From positions 1 through 50,515 of the forward strand of contig NZ_NPEV01000042.1 in the NCBI RefSeq assembly GCF_003258835.1: a stretch of 50,515 nt of DNA. Direction: 5' to 3'. The notes beneath the pieces were generated by a model. The model was not told the DNA's origin. It was given only the letters and a program-made list of their open reading frames with translations, and searched no databases. The position numbers and the translations under genes were made by a program. Shown piece by piece: positions 27,184 through 35,920 of this stretch. The first letter of the stretch is position 1. Each line of letters opens with the position of its first letter. This stretch comes from Rhodobium orientis. GTDB taxonomy: Bacteria > Pseudomonadota > Alphaproteobacteria > Rhizobiales > Rhodobiaceae.

Positions 27184-27741
27184 GTGGTGACGGAGAAGAC
27201 CGCGTCTCCCGCGCTGCAGCCGGCACCCCGACGTGCCGATCTCCCTGCCTCGCCGCCAGTCCGACCGATATCGCAACCCGCACCTCGGGTCGGCCGACCG
27301 CTGTACATGACACCGTGCCCCGGCGGGGGCGGTTGACGCATGCGCCTGCCGCCGGCGGAGGACGCATGGGCCCAGGCCCAGTACTTGCCATTCAACAGTT
27401 TAAATATGCCCTTTTCGGAGCAAAGACCGGTGGTTGTTTTTCCCGGCACCAGAATCCGGATCGCAATGCCATTTTGAAACGGCCAATTTGGAGAATAATC
27501 GGCTCAATTCGATTCCCGACGTGGCACCGAATTCCTCCTTTCGGAGCAAGGTTGGGACCGGGACGTCCTCGTTCTGCGGATAGCGGCGAATGTGACGCAT
27601 CTTTATACTATTCATCGTGACACAATAAATTTGCAAACCGTGCTAAACGCATCTTCCAAAAATCGCTATCCGCCAAACAAGAAAACAGCCACCAGAGGTT
27701 CCGAACAAAAAGAACAATCTTCTGCCAATACGGGGCTGGCA
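27184..27741. other. Long AT-richer intergenic region before the first MFS gene
   Basis: 558 bases. The part from 27400 to 27740 is clearly richer in A and T than the rest of the window and has no plausible gene. An 11-base direct repeat TTTCGGAGCAA occurs at 27413-27423 and 27539-27549, the second copy inside the small palindrome CTCCTTTCGGAG. A TATACT box lies at 27604-27609 without a clear -35. This is probably the control region of the MFS-enolase pair. Confidence 0.4.
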
Positions 27742-29040
27742 ATGACCGTAGCATGCGACCAAGAAAGACCTAAACCGAAAGTACGTCTGGCTGCCGTTAC
27801 CTCTGAAGACAGGATGACCAGGGATTCCTGGCTGATCCTGATTGTTGTTTGCATCGCCTGGATTTTCGACGCTGCCGACGGCACCATCTTCTCCCTGACC
27901 ATGCCGCTCATCCGGGAAGAGTTTCACCTGTCGCAATCCGCGATCGGGCTGATCGGCACGATGTTCCTTGCCGGCGCGACGCTGGGCTCGTTCACCCTTC
28001 CCATCATCGGCGAAAAATACGGCCGCCGCTGGGGCATGATCACCTGCGTCGGCATGTACTCCGTCTTCACCGGAGCAATCGGCCTTGCCGGCAGCGCCAT
28101 GACCGTCGGCATCGCGCGTTTCCTGACCGGCATCGGGACCGGCGGCGAATGGCCCATCGGCGCCACCTATCTGGCCGAGGTCGTGCCGCCGAAGAAGCGC
28201 GGATTCTGGATGGGCATCATGCAATCCGGCTATCCGCTCGGCTATTTCCTCGCCAGCGTCATCTTCGCCACCGTCGCAGCCCTCGGGCTCGGCTGGCGCG
28301 CCTGCTATTTCGCACTCGTGCTGCCGGCGCTGATCATCATTCCCGTCGTCAGCCGGTTCAAGGAGAGCCAGACCTGGGTGGATCGCAAGAACGCCTCGGA
28401 CGCGGACGCGACGAAGGTGTGGCGGACGCGCGAAGGCTTGTCGGCGCTGTTTGCGACGCCGGAAGACCGCAAGGCGACGATCGTCGCCTCGGTGCTGCAT
28501 ATCACGCTCGGCGTCTATGGCTGGGGCGCGACGATCTGGCTGCCCTCGGCGCTGGTCAGCGACTTCGGGGCGACCTCGGGGCAGATCGGCAGCGTCTTCA
28601 TCATCATCTACGCGGTTGCGACGGTCGGCTATCTGCTGTCCGGATGGCTGCAGGACCGCATCGGCCGCCGCTGGTGCATCATCGTCTGCCTGATGCTCGG
28701 CATGACGGCGGTGGTCGGCCTCAACGTTCTGCGCTGGATGGACGCGCCGTCGATGATGGCCGTGTTCGGACTGGCAATCCTGCTGGGCTTTGCCCAATCC
28801 ACCAACACGCCGCTGATCACCTACACGAGCGAGATCTTTTCCTCCAAGAACCGGTCGATGGGGCTCGGCTTCTCGGTCGCGAGCGGCAAGGTCGCCGCCA
28901 TCCTCTGCCCCACCGTCATGGGCGTGATCGCCGACTATTCCAGCGTCAGCACGGCCCTCTTCTACTCAACACTGTTCGGCTGGCTGGCAATCCCCGTCGC
29001 CCTCTGGGGCAAGGAAACCGCGGGGAAGACCCTGGCCTGA
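27742..29040 (+). CDS. MFS transporter (sialate/organic-acid proton symporter type)
   Basis: 432 aa with 12 predicted membrane segments. N-terminal half shows DAADGTIFSLTMPLIREEF in the first helix pair, the A-loop GEKYGRRWG, and GIGTGGEWPIGATYLAEVVP, typical of aromatic-acid and sialate symporters; the second half repeats the A-loop as LQDRIGRRW. The start is uncertain: ATG 27742 gives a 30-residue charged N-tail; ATG 27814 would begin closer to helix 1. It is followed after 148 bases by an enolase-superfamily gene and probably imports that enzyme's substrate. Confidence 0.88.
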   Translation: MTVACDQERPKPKVRLAAVTSEDRMTRDSWLILIVVCIAWIFDAADGTIFSLTMPLIREEFHLSQSAIGLIGTMFLAGATLGSFTLPIIGEKYGRRWGMITCVGMYSVFTGAIGLAGSAMTVGIARFLTGIGTGGEWPIGATYLAEVVPPKKRGFWMGIMQSGYPLGYFLASVIFATVAALGLGWRACYFALVLPALIIIPVVSRFKESQTWVDRKNASDADATKVWRTREGLSALFATPEDRKATIVASVLHITLGVYGWGATIWLPSALVSDFGATSGQIGSVFIIIYAVATVGYLLSGWLQDRIGRRWCIIVCLMLGMTAVVGLNVLRWMDAPSMMAVFGLAILLGFAQSTNTPLITYTSEIFSSKNRSMGLGFSVASGKVAAILCPTVMGVIADYSSVSTALFYSTLFGWLAIPVALWGKETAGKTLA

Positions 29041-29188
29041 TCGCGTCACCGAACACCGCCGGCGCCTGAAGGCGCCGCCCCCTCCTCTCGATCCGTTTCC
29101 GGGCGCAGTCGGCGCACAGGCTAGGTGCGCCCGGAATCCCTCCAACAGTCCCCGACTGTCCTTTCCTCCGTGCAACAGGAGAAGTTCC

Positions 29189-30286
29189 ATGAAAATCAAA
29201 TCGATCACGGTCACGCCGTTCAGCGTTCCCTACAAGCATGTGGTGAAGTGGGCCGCAGGCGTTCTCACCGCTTCCGATCACCTCATCGTGCGCATCGAAG
29301 CGGAGGACGGCACCTGCGGCCATGCCGAGGCGATCCCGCGCCCGATGATCTATGGCGAGACCCAGGAAGGCATGTACTACGCGCTGACCAAGCATCTGAT
29401 CCCGCCGCTGATCGGCGAGGATTCGCTCAACCTTGAGCGCATCTGGGAAAAGATGGAGCGCCTGCAGTGGAACCCGGCGGCCAAGGGCGCGATCGACGTC
29501 GCCCTGTGGGACCTCAATGCCCGGCTGCTCGGCGTCTCGGCGGCGCAGCTCCTCGGCGGCCCCTATCGCACGGATGTTCCGGTCTCCTGGCAGATCCCGC
29601 TGGTGTCGAACGAACAGGCGATCGCGGAGCTCAAACGCCTGACCGGCGAAGGGTTCATCTGCTTCAAGGTCAAGGGCGGACCCGATCCGGACAACGACAT
29701 CGCGCTGTTGAAGGAGATGCGGGCGGAGGCCCCGAATGCGCGGCTCTATATCGATGCCAACATGGACTACGGCCGCCAGGACGCGATCCGCGTCATGAAG
29801 GCGCTCGAAGGCGTCATCGACAGCCTGGAGGAACCGATCCGGGCGTCCGACGATGCCGGCCGCCTCGATCTGGCCGCGCGGACGAATATCCCGATCCTGA
29901 CCGATGAATCGAGCTTCACGGTCGAGGCTGTCTACCATCAGCTACAGCTCGGCGCAGTCCGCGAGATCGGCATCAAGATCCCGCGCACCGGCTTCACCAA
30001 ATCGCGCAAGATCGTGCACCTGGCGGAGGCCGGCAACCTGCCGGTCCAGGTGTGCCTGCAGGCCGAATGCGACTACGGGGCCGCGGCCTGCGTCCAGTTC
30101 GCCGCCGCGTTCCGGCAGATCAGCCTGCCCTGCGAGGTCGCCTGTTATCTCGACTGCGTCGCCGACTCCATCATCAAGAGCCCGCTGGTCATCAAGAACG
30201 GCCATACCCAGCTCCCCGAAGGCCCCGGCCTCGGCGTCGAGCTGGATTGGGACAAAATCGAGAAATACCGCGTCAAGATCGGCTAA
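29189..30286 (+). CDS. Mandelate racemase / muconate-lactonizing enzyme family protein
   Basis: 365 aa, enolase superfamily. N-terminal capping domain, then a TIM barrel with the KxK base pair Lys160/Lys162 (CFKVKGG), metal ligands Asp189 (YIDAN), Glu215 (LEEPI) and Asp239 (TDES), and the opposite lysine Lys263 (GIKIPRTG). The KxK plus C-terminal Lys pattern is that of muconate cycloisomerase, o-succinylbenzoate synthase and dipeptide epimerase rather than acid-sugar dehydratases. The ribosome site CAGGAG precedes the ATG. The reaction cannot be fixed; cycloisomerisation or racemisation of a carboxylate is likely. Confidence 0.88.
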   Translation: MKIKSITVTPFSVPYKHVVKWAAGVLTASDHLIVRIEAEDGTCGHAEAIPRPMIYGETQEGMYYALTKHLIPPLIGEDSLNLERIWEKMERLQWNPAAKGAIDVALWDLNARLLGVSAAQLLGGPYRTDVPVSWQIPLVSNEQAIAELKRLTGEGFICFKVKGGPDPDNDIALLKEMRAEAPNARLYIDANMDYGRQDAIRVMKALEGVIDSLEEPIRASDDAGRLDLAARTNIPILTDESSFTVEAVYHQLQLGAVREIGIKIPRTGFTKSRKIVHLAEAGNLPVQVCLQAECDYGAAACVQFAAAFRQISLPCEVACYLDCVADSIIKSPLVIKNGHTQLPEGPGLGVELDWDKIEKYRVKIG

Positions 30287-30339
30287 GGCCGACGCGGGCC
30301 GGCGGCAGCCGCCGGCAGCCCGACTGTGCACCATTCGAT

Positions 30340-30380
30340 GGGGCGCGCCGCCGAAAGGCAGCGCGCCCCGTTGTCTTTGT
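30340..30380 (+). terminator. Probable terminator after the enolase-family gene
   Basis: Stem GGGGCGCGC (30340-30348) pairs with GCGCGCCCC (30361-30369); an inner GCC-GAAA-GGC stem gives a GAAA tetraloop. It is followed by GTTGTCTTTGT, a weak U-tract. Strong hairpin, imperfect tail. Confidence 0.55.
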
Positions 30381-30514
30381 ACCGGCGCCCGGAAAAGTAA
30401 TCCCAAAATTATGGTCAAGTAAAAACGTTGCGGCGTGGTGTCGCAGAAACGTCCTGTCAAACACATTTTGCGGCACGGATGAGTCACGACATTGCTGCGC
30501 TGCACAAAACACCC

Positions 30515-30545
30515 CTCCTTTCATAGGAAAATTGGCTCCTTTCAT
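30515..30545 (+). promoter_or_regulatory. Ten-base direct repeat, 21-base period: candidate activator site
   Basis: CTCCTTTCAT at 30515-30524 and 30536-30545. The 21-base period puts both copies on the same helix face. It lies ~100-130 bases before the first operon gene, a fitting place for an activator such as the PucR-type protein at 41092. Confidence 0.35.
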
Positions 30546-30641
30546 TATCGATCTGCGAATTGTGGAAACGGTGCCCTGGCTTGTATTTGGTGAAGATAGA
30601 GAAGGAAAAACAAAACAGTAGAGCCAAGGAAGCAAGTGGCA

Positions 30642-32090
30642 ATGCAACCAATAGGAATTACGTCGATCGGCGTACATATCCCCTATTACTACATGCAGCG
30701 GAATACGATCGCCGCCGCATGGGGGGCACGCGGGCTCAAGGGCTGCCGCAGTGTCGCCAATGTCGATGAAGATGCCGTCACGATGGCGGTCGAGGCAATC
30801 AGGGACGCCGGCGCCGACGCATTGGGCGGCGGTATCCAGGCGCTGTATTTCGCCTCGACAACGGCGCCCTACGCCGAGAAGTCCCACGCCGCGATCGTTG
30901 CCACAGCGTGCAACCTTCCCGAGACGGTGTTCACCACGGACATCGCCAGTTCGTTGAAGGCCGGCACCGGGGCCCTGCGCATGGCCCTCGATGCGGCCAT
31001 CGCCCGGCCCGGCACCAATACCGTCGTCGTCGCCGCCGACTGCCGCGACGCCGCGCCCAAGTCGCCGCAGGAACAACTGTTCGGCGATGCCGCCGCCGCG
31101 GTGACGATCGGCGACGAGAACCCGATCGCCGTGATCGATCACATGTCGGGCAACACCCGCGAAATCGTCGACGTCTGGCGCAATGCGGGCGAGCGCAACA
31201 TCAATACGGCCGAGCCGCGCTTCGTCACCGATTGCGGCTACAAATCGGCCATGCAGGCCGCGGTGGCCTCCTTCCTGAAAGAGACCCGCACCAGCGCTCC
31301 CGACTACACGCGCCTGGTGATCTCGACATCGGATCTGCGGGAATATCTCGCGGTTTCCAAAAAGCTCGGCTTTTCTCCGGAGCAGGTCCAGGACCCCTTG
31401 ATGCTGGAAATCGGCTGCTCGGGCACCGCACAGGTGTTCGTCGCCCTGGCCGCTGCCCTGGAGACCGCCACCCCCGGCGACCGGATACTCGTCGCAAACT
31501 ACGGCAATGGCGCCGATGTGTTCTCGCTGACCGTTACCGACGCGATCTGCCGGTGTCCGCGGCGCAGCCGCATGCGCGACCTCCTTGCGTCCCGGCGCGA
31601 GCTTGCCGAATACGGCAGGCTGCTCTCCTTCCGCGGGACCATCGAGCCGGCCGCCGGGGAACCCTTCCGCCTGACGATCTCGACCGCCATGACCTGGCGC
31701 GACCAGGGAACCTATCTCGGGCTCGAGGGCAGCGTCTGCGAGGAATGCGGCACCGCCGCCTTTCCGGTGAACCGCGTCTGCCATTCGTGCGGTGCGAAGG
31801 ACAAGTTCACGGTTTCGCCCAGATCCCACATGGAACCGGAAATATTCACCTATTCCGTCGACCGCCTCGCCGGCCGAAGCGACGATCCCGTCGTTGTCCA
31901 GACAGTCGCCGAAGATAAATCCGGCTGCAGATACTACCTGAACATGACGGACTTCAATCCCGAAGAGATCTTCGTAGGTAAAAAACTCAACTTTACCTTA
32001 CGCAAGATCCACAATCTCGGGAATTTCGTCAACTATTACTGGAAGTTTCGGCCGCTGCGCAAAGCCGAGGAGAAAACCAATGAAGGATAA
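30642..32090 (+). CDS. HMG-CoA-synthase-like protein fused to a DUF35 zinc-ribbon/OB domain
   Basis: 482 aa. Residues 1-340 have the HMG-CoA synthase / KAS III thiolase fold (GITSIGVHIPYYYM, LFGDAAAAVTIG, ANYGNGADVFSLTV). In active enzymes a Cys follows the D-x4 pattern before GTxAL; here the segment is DIASSLKAGTGAL and that position is Leu105. So it probably cannot form an acyl-enzyme. Residues ~345-470 form a DUF35 domain: zinc ribbon Cys366, Cys369, Cys380, Cys383 and an OB fold. Separate HMGS, DUF35 and thiolase chains form complexes in archaea and in PhlACB; here two are fused. Start may instead be GTG 30636, which has better spacing from AAGGA. Overlaps the thiolase gene by 11 bases. 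Confidence 0.85.
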   Translation: MQPIGITSIGVHIPYYYMQRNTIAAAWGARGLKGCRSVANVDEDAVTMAVEAIRDAGADALGGGIQALYFASTTAPYAEKSHAAIVATACNLPETVFTTDIASSLKAGTGALRMALDAAIARPGTNTVVVAADCRDAAPKSPQEQLFGDAAAAVTIGDENPIAVIDHMSGNTREIVDVWRNAGERNINTAEPRFVTDCGYKSAMQAAVASFLKETRTSAPDYTRLVISTSDLREYLAVSKKLGFSPEQVQDPLMLEIGCSGTAQVFVALAAALETATPGDRILVANYGNGADVFSLTVTDAICRCPRRSRMRDLLASRRELAEYGRLLSFRGTIEPAAGEPFRLTISTAMTWRDQGTYLGLEGSVCEECGTAAFPVNRVCHSCGAKDKFTVSPRSHMEPEIFTYSVDRLAGRSDDPVVVQTVAEDKSGCRYYLNMTDFNPEEIFVGKKLNFTLRKIHNLGNFVNYYWKFRPLRKAEEKTNEG

Positions 32091-33252
32091 GGTCGCCATC
32101 GTCGGAATGGGCTGCTCCAAGTTCGGCGAGCGCTGGGACATGGGCCTGTCCGACCTGATCATCGAAGCGGCTTACGAGGGCTATGCCGACGCCGGCATCG
32201 AACCCGGCCAGATCGATGCCGTGTTCTATTCCAACGGCACCACCGGCGCCCTCGCCGCGACCCCGGTCGCCGACGCGCTGAAGCTGAAGAACATCCCCAT
32301 CCTGCGCAACGAGAACTACTGCTGTTCCGGCCATATCGCCCTGATCGAGGCGTGCATGGCGGTGGCCAGCGGTGCCTACAAGACCGTGCTCGCCATCGGC
32401 GCGGAAAAGCTGAAGGACACCGGCTTTGCCGGGCTCGGCGCCGGACGCGGCATCTCCACGGTGATGGAAGCCCGCCGCACGGCGCCCGGCTCCTTCGCCC
32501 TGATCGGTACGCGCTATTTCGAGGAGAACGGCATCTCCTACGATGAAGGCAAGCGGCTGCTGGCCAACATCGCGGTGAAGAACCACGCCAACGGCATGCT
32601 CTCCCCGAAGGCGCATTTCCACAAGGAGATCACCGTCGAGGACGTGCTGAAGGCGCCGATCATCGCCACCCCGCTCGGCCTGTTCGACTGTTGCGGCAAC
32701 AGCGACGGCGCGGCCTGCGCCATCATCACGAGTGCGGAGAACGCCCGCTCGTTCCGCGACGACCCGATCTGGATCAAGGGCTTCGGCATCTCCATGGACG
32801 CCGGCCTGCCGCACATGCGGCCGGGCTTCGGCTGGACCAGCTTCGATGCCCTGAAGGTCTCCTCGGGCAAGGCCTACGAGATGGCCGGGATCAAGAACCC
32901 GCGCGAGGAGATCGACGTCGCCGAGGTCCACGACTGCTTCACCGTTACGGAGATGCTGATCTACGAGGACTTCGGCTTCAGCGCGCGCGGCCGCGCCCGT
33001 GACGACATCGACAGCGGCTTCTTCGAACGCACCGGCGGACTGCCCGTCAATGTCGACGGCGGACTGAAATGCTTCGGCCATCCGGTCGGGGCGAGCGGCA
33101 TCCGCATGACCTACGAAATCTACAAGCAGCTCCAGGGGCGCACGGACAATCCCGAGCGCCAGCTGAAGGGCGCCGCCCGGGGCCTTTCCCACACCTTCGG
33201 CGGCCCACCGCAGCTCAGCGCCGTTCTCATCGCCGGCAACGAAAAAGGCTGA
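32080..33252 (+). CDS. SCP-x-type thiolase family protein
   Basis: 390 aa. Thiolase fold of the SCP-2/acetyl-CoA acetyltransferase type. The nucleophile is Cys81 in ENYCCSGH; His284 in EVHDCFTVTEM and His334 in CFGHPVGASG complete the active site. It supplies the reactive cysteine that the fused HMGS-like protein lacks, and the two genes overlap by 11 bases, so a joint complex is very likely. It could make or cleave a C-C bond with an acyl-CoA. AGGAG-like GAGGAG lies inside the end of the upstream gene, about 9 bases before the ATG. Confidence 0.9.
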   Translation: MKDKVAIVGMGCSKFGERWDMGLSDLIIEAAYEGYADAGIEPGQIDAVFYSNGTTGALAATPVADALKLKNIPILRNENYCCSGHIALIEACMAVASGAYKTVLAIGAEKLKDTGFAGLGAGRGISTVMEARRTAPGSFALIGTRYFEENGISYDEGKRLLANIAVKNHANGMLSPKAHFHKEITVEDVLKAPIIATPLGLFDCCGNSDGAACAIITSAENARSFRDDPIWIKGFGISMDAGLPHMRPGFGWTSFDALKVSSGKAYEMAGIKNPREEIDVAEVHDCFTVTEMLIYEDFGFSARGRARDDIDSGFFERTGGLPVNVDGGLKCFGHPVGASGIRMTYEIYKQLQGRTDNPERQLKGAARGLSHTFGGPPQLSAVLIAGNEKG

Positions 33253-33272
33253 GCAAGCCACAGGAGAAGACA

Positions 33273-34466
33273 ATGGAATACACCAACGGATCGGCCTTGT
33301 CGGGGCTGAAGGTCCTCGACATGGGCAGGGTTCTGGCGGGGCCGGCATGCACCGCCCTCCTCGCCGATCTCGGCGCCGACGTCATCAAGCTGGAAACGCC
33401 CGGCGTTGGCGACGACTCCCGCATCAACCTGCCCAAGCAGAACGGCCAGAGCACCTATTTCGTCAACTTCAACCGCAGCAAGAAGGGCATCACCCTCAAC
33501 CTGAAGAAGGGCAAGGACATCTTCCTGCGGCTGATCAAGGAAGTCGACGTCCTCGTCGAGAACTTCCGGCCGGGCGTCATGAAGAAACTCGGCTTCGACT
33601 ACGAGACGCTGCGGGAAATCAATCCCGGCCTGATCTATGCCGCGGTGTCCGGCTTCGGCCAGACCGGCCCCTACAGCCAGCGGGCCGGCTTCGATCCGGT
33701 CGCCCAGGCGCTCAGCGGCATGATGAGCATCACCGGCTATCCGGACCGGCCGCCGGTGCGCTGCGGCTCCTCCGTCGCCGACGTGATGGCCGGCATGAAC
33801 GCCACCATCGGCATCCTGGCGGCGCTGCAACACCGCCACGCCACCGGCCGCGGGCAGTTTATCGACGCCTCGCTGGTCGAGGCGGCGATCGTCGGCATGG
33901 CCAGCGTCAACCAGGTCTACCTGACCACCGGCGTCGTCCCCCAGCGCCAGGGCAACGGCTACACGGCCTGCGCTCCCGGCGGCTGCTACCACGCCATCGG
34001 CGGCGAGGTCGCGCTTCTGGCGATGGGTGAGGTGGCCTGGGAGAAGCTCTGCAACATCATCGGACGACCCGAGCTTCTGCAGCGCCCCGAGTTCGCCAAC
34101 AACGACGAGCGGGTCAAGAACAAGCCGGAACTCGACCGGCTGATCGACGAGGCGACCAGCACGATCCCGATCGACGACCTGGTCGAGCGCCTGCTGGCGG
34201 CCAAGATGCCCGTCTCGCCGATCTACAACATCGCCCAGGTGGCGGCGGACCCGCACCTGGCCGACGACCGCCATGTCTTCACCGAAGTCGATCACCCGAC
34301 GATCGGCAAGGTCAAGATCACCAACCAGCCTTTCAAGATGTCCGAGACCAATCCGCACGTTCGCGGACCTTCGCCGTCGCTCGGCCAGCACAACAACGCG
34401 GTCTACCGCGCGCTCGGCTACAGCGACAAGGAAATTGAAGACTTTGCTGCCAACGGAACGATCTGA
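33273..34466 (+). CDS. Family III CoA-transferase (CaiB/BaiF type)
   Basis: 397 aa. Moves CoA between carboxylic acids. Opening LKVLDMGRVLAGPACTALLA, ADLGADVIKLE, the RSKKGITLNLK loop and the catalytic aspartate Asp170 in SSVADVMAGM are all present; VENFRPGVMKKLG is also typical. AGGAG lies 6 bases before the ATG and 20 bases separate it from the thiolase. It probably activates the imported acid, or releases a product acid, for the thiolase complex. Confidence 0.93.
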   Translation: MEYTNGSALSGLKVLDMGRVLAGPACTALLADLGADVIKLETPGVGDDSRINLPKQNGQSTYFVNFNRSKKGITLNLKKGKDIFLRLIKEVDVLVENFRPGVMKKLGFDYETLREINPGLIYAAVSGFGQTGPYSQRAGFDPVAQALSGMMSITGYPDRPPVRCGSSVADVMAGMNATIGILAALQHRHATGRGQFIDASLVEAAIVGMASVNQVYLTTGVVPQRQGNGYTACAPGGCYHAIGGEVALLAMGEVAWEKLCNIIGRPELLQRPEFANNDERVKNKPELDRLIDEATSTIPIDDLVERLLAAKMPVSPIYNIAQVAADPHLADDRHVFTEVDHPTIGKVKITNQPFKMSETNPHVRGPSPSLGQHNNAVYRALGYSDKEIEDFAANGTI

Positions 34467-34484
34467 TCAGGGAGTTGAATCAAG

Positions 34485-35795
34485 ATGACACAAGCAGCGA
34501 TTTCCGACCCACCGAACGTCTCCAAGCCGAAATTCATCGATAAGGCTTTCGTCTACAAGACCTTCATCGTCGTGTTCCTCGGCTGGACGTTCGTCGGGTT
34601 CAGCAACACGTTCAACCTGGCGCTGTCCGGCATGATGGAGGAGATGAATTACTCGTCGACCTCGATCGGACTGGTAGTCAGCGTCTATTCGTTCGGTGGT
34701 TTCATCAGCGCGCTCTGGCTGCCGTTGCTCGCCGACCGCAAGGGGCGGCGCCTGGGCATGTGCCTGAGCATCGCCTTTGCCACCATCTTCAACAGCATGA
34801 TCGGTTTCACCACCAGCATCATCCAGCTTCTGCCGCTGCGGTTCATCTCCGCCCATGGCCAGACCTGCCAGTGGGGCATCGGCTCGTCGCACCTTTCCGA
34901 GGTCGTCCCGGCACGGGACCGCGGCGCCTTCCTGGGCCTGATGCAGATGGGTACCCCCGTCGGCTATTTCCTGTGCTCGGCGATGTTCACCGTCATGATG
35001 ACCATGGGCTTTTCGTGGAGAACGTTCAGCCAGATGGGCATCATCGGCATCGTCATCTGCATTCCGGTGATCTTCTGGCTGCGCGAGAGCGACCTGTGGC
35101 TGCGCGACCACGGCAAGAAGGTCCCGAACACGGGCGGCGCGGCCGAAGTTCCGCCGGTCACGCGTGAAAAGAAGATCACGACCTGGGAGCTGTTCCGGCC
35201 GCAATACCGCAAGAGCACCTTCGTCGGCATGGCGCTGCATTCCATCGGCGCATTCTGGGCCTGGGGCAACACCACCTGGTTCCTGGTCTGCGCAGCGCAG
35301 GACTTCGGCATGGACGCGGTCGCACGCGGCAAGCTCAACATGCTGATGTGGGGCGTCGCCATCATCGGCTATCCGCTTGCCGGCAAGATCGGCGACATGA
35401 TCGGCCGGCGTCGCGGCATGCTGCTGTTCACCGTCATCATCCTCATCGGCACCCTGATGATGTTCGTCTCGAGCAGGTCGGCCACCCCCGACGTCACGCT
35501 GCTCTATATCGCAACGCCCATCATCGGCATCGGCCTCGGCGTGCACTCGATCCTGATCGCCTACTCGTCCGAGATCTTCCCGTCCCACGTCAGGGCCACC
35601 GGCAACAGCCTGTCCATCGGCGTCGGGCGTCTGTCGGCCGTGTTCTCGATGATGGCGCTCGGCGTGATCGCCGACGTCACCACCCCGACGACAGCCGAAC
35701 TGGTCTGCGCCATCGGCGGATTCCTGATGGTTCCGATCGTGTATATCTGGGGCGTCGAGACCGCCCGTAAGGAACTGACGGAAATCGCCGACTAG
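34485..35795 (+). CDS. MFS transporter (second copy in this block)
   Basis: 436 aa, 12 membrane segments. Related in type to the transporter at 27742. Visible: FSNTFNLALSGMMEEM in helix 1, A-loop LADRKGRRLG, SSHLSEVVPARDRGAFLG, second A-loop KIGDMIGRRRG, and YSSEIFPSHVRATGNSL in helix 10-11, the pattern of metabolite/proton symporters. GGGAG lies before the ATG and only 18 bases separate it from the CoA-transferase. Likely importer of the compound processed by the operon. Confidence 0.9.
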   Translation: MTQAAISDPPNVSKPKFIDKAFVYKTFIVVFLGWTFVGFSNTFNLALSGMMEEMNYSSTSIGLVVSVYSFGGFISALWLPLLADRKGRRLGMCLSIAFATIFNSMIGFTTSIIQLLPLRFISAHGQTCQWGIGSSHLSEVVPARDRGAFLGLMQMGTPVGYFLCSAMFTVMMTMGFSWRTFSQMGIIGIVICIPVIFWLRESDLWLRDHGKKVPNTGGAAEVPPVTREKKITTWELFRPQYRKSTFVGMALHSIGAFWAWGNTTWFLVCAAQDFGMDAVARGKLNMLMWGVAIIGYPLAGKIGDMIGRRRGMLLFTVIILIGTLMMFVSSRSATPDVTLLYIATPIIGIGLGVHSILIAYSSEIFPSHVRATGNSLSIGVGRLSAVFSMMALGVIADVTTPTTAELVCAIGGFLMVPIVYIWGVETARKELTEIAD

Positions 35796-35842
35796 GTCGG
35801 GCACCAAATCCCTCCCCCGGGACGCCCGGGGGAGGCTCGACC
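35795..35842 (+). other. Strong intercistronic RNA hairpin
   Basis: CCTCCCCCGGG (35811-35821) pairs perfectly with CCCGGGGGAGG (35825-35835) around an ACG loop; GGTCG/CGACC extends it on the outside. No U-run follows, so it may be an mRNA-stability or partial-termination element after the MFS gene. Confidence 0.5.
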
Positions 35843-35920
35843 CGGAGCTGCCTCGTTCTTGGGCGCCTTCGGGTCCTGGACAAAAAGAGCAAGAATAGTT
35901 GTTCCGACAGGAGAAAAACG

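Larger units (their letters stand above)
30287..30641. promoter_or_regulatory. Intergenic control region before the HMGS-like/thiolase operon
   Basis: 355 bases. Starts with a terminator-like hairpin (30340-30369, listed) and contains the direct repeat listed at 30515-30545. The rest is AT-richer than its surroundings. No gene is seen. It should hold the promoter of the operon from 30642 on. Confidence 0.5.

Noticed and set aside
30546-30641. Sigma-54 promoter before the thiolase operon
   Set aside because: TGGC is present, but no GC dinucleotide at the required 10-base distance, and the regulator is not of the sigma-54-activator type.
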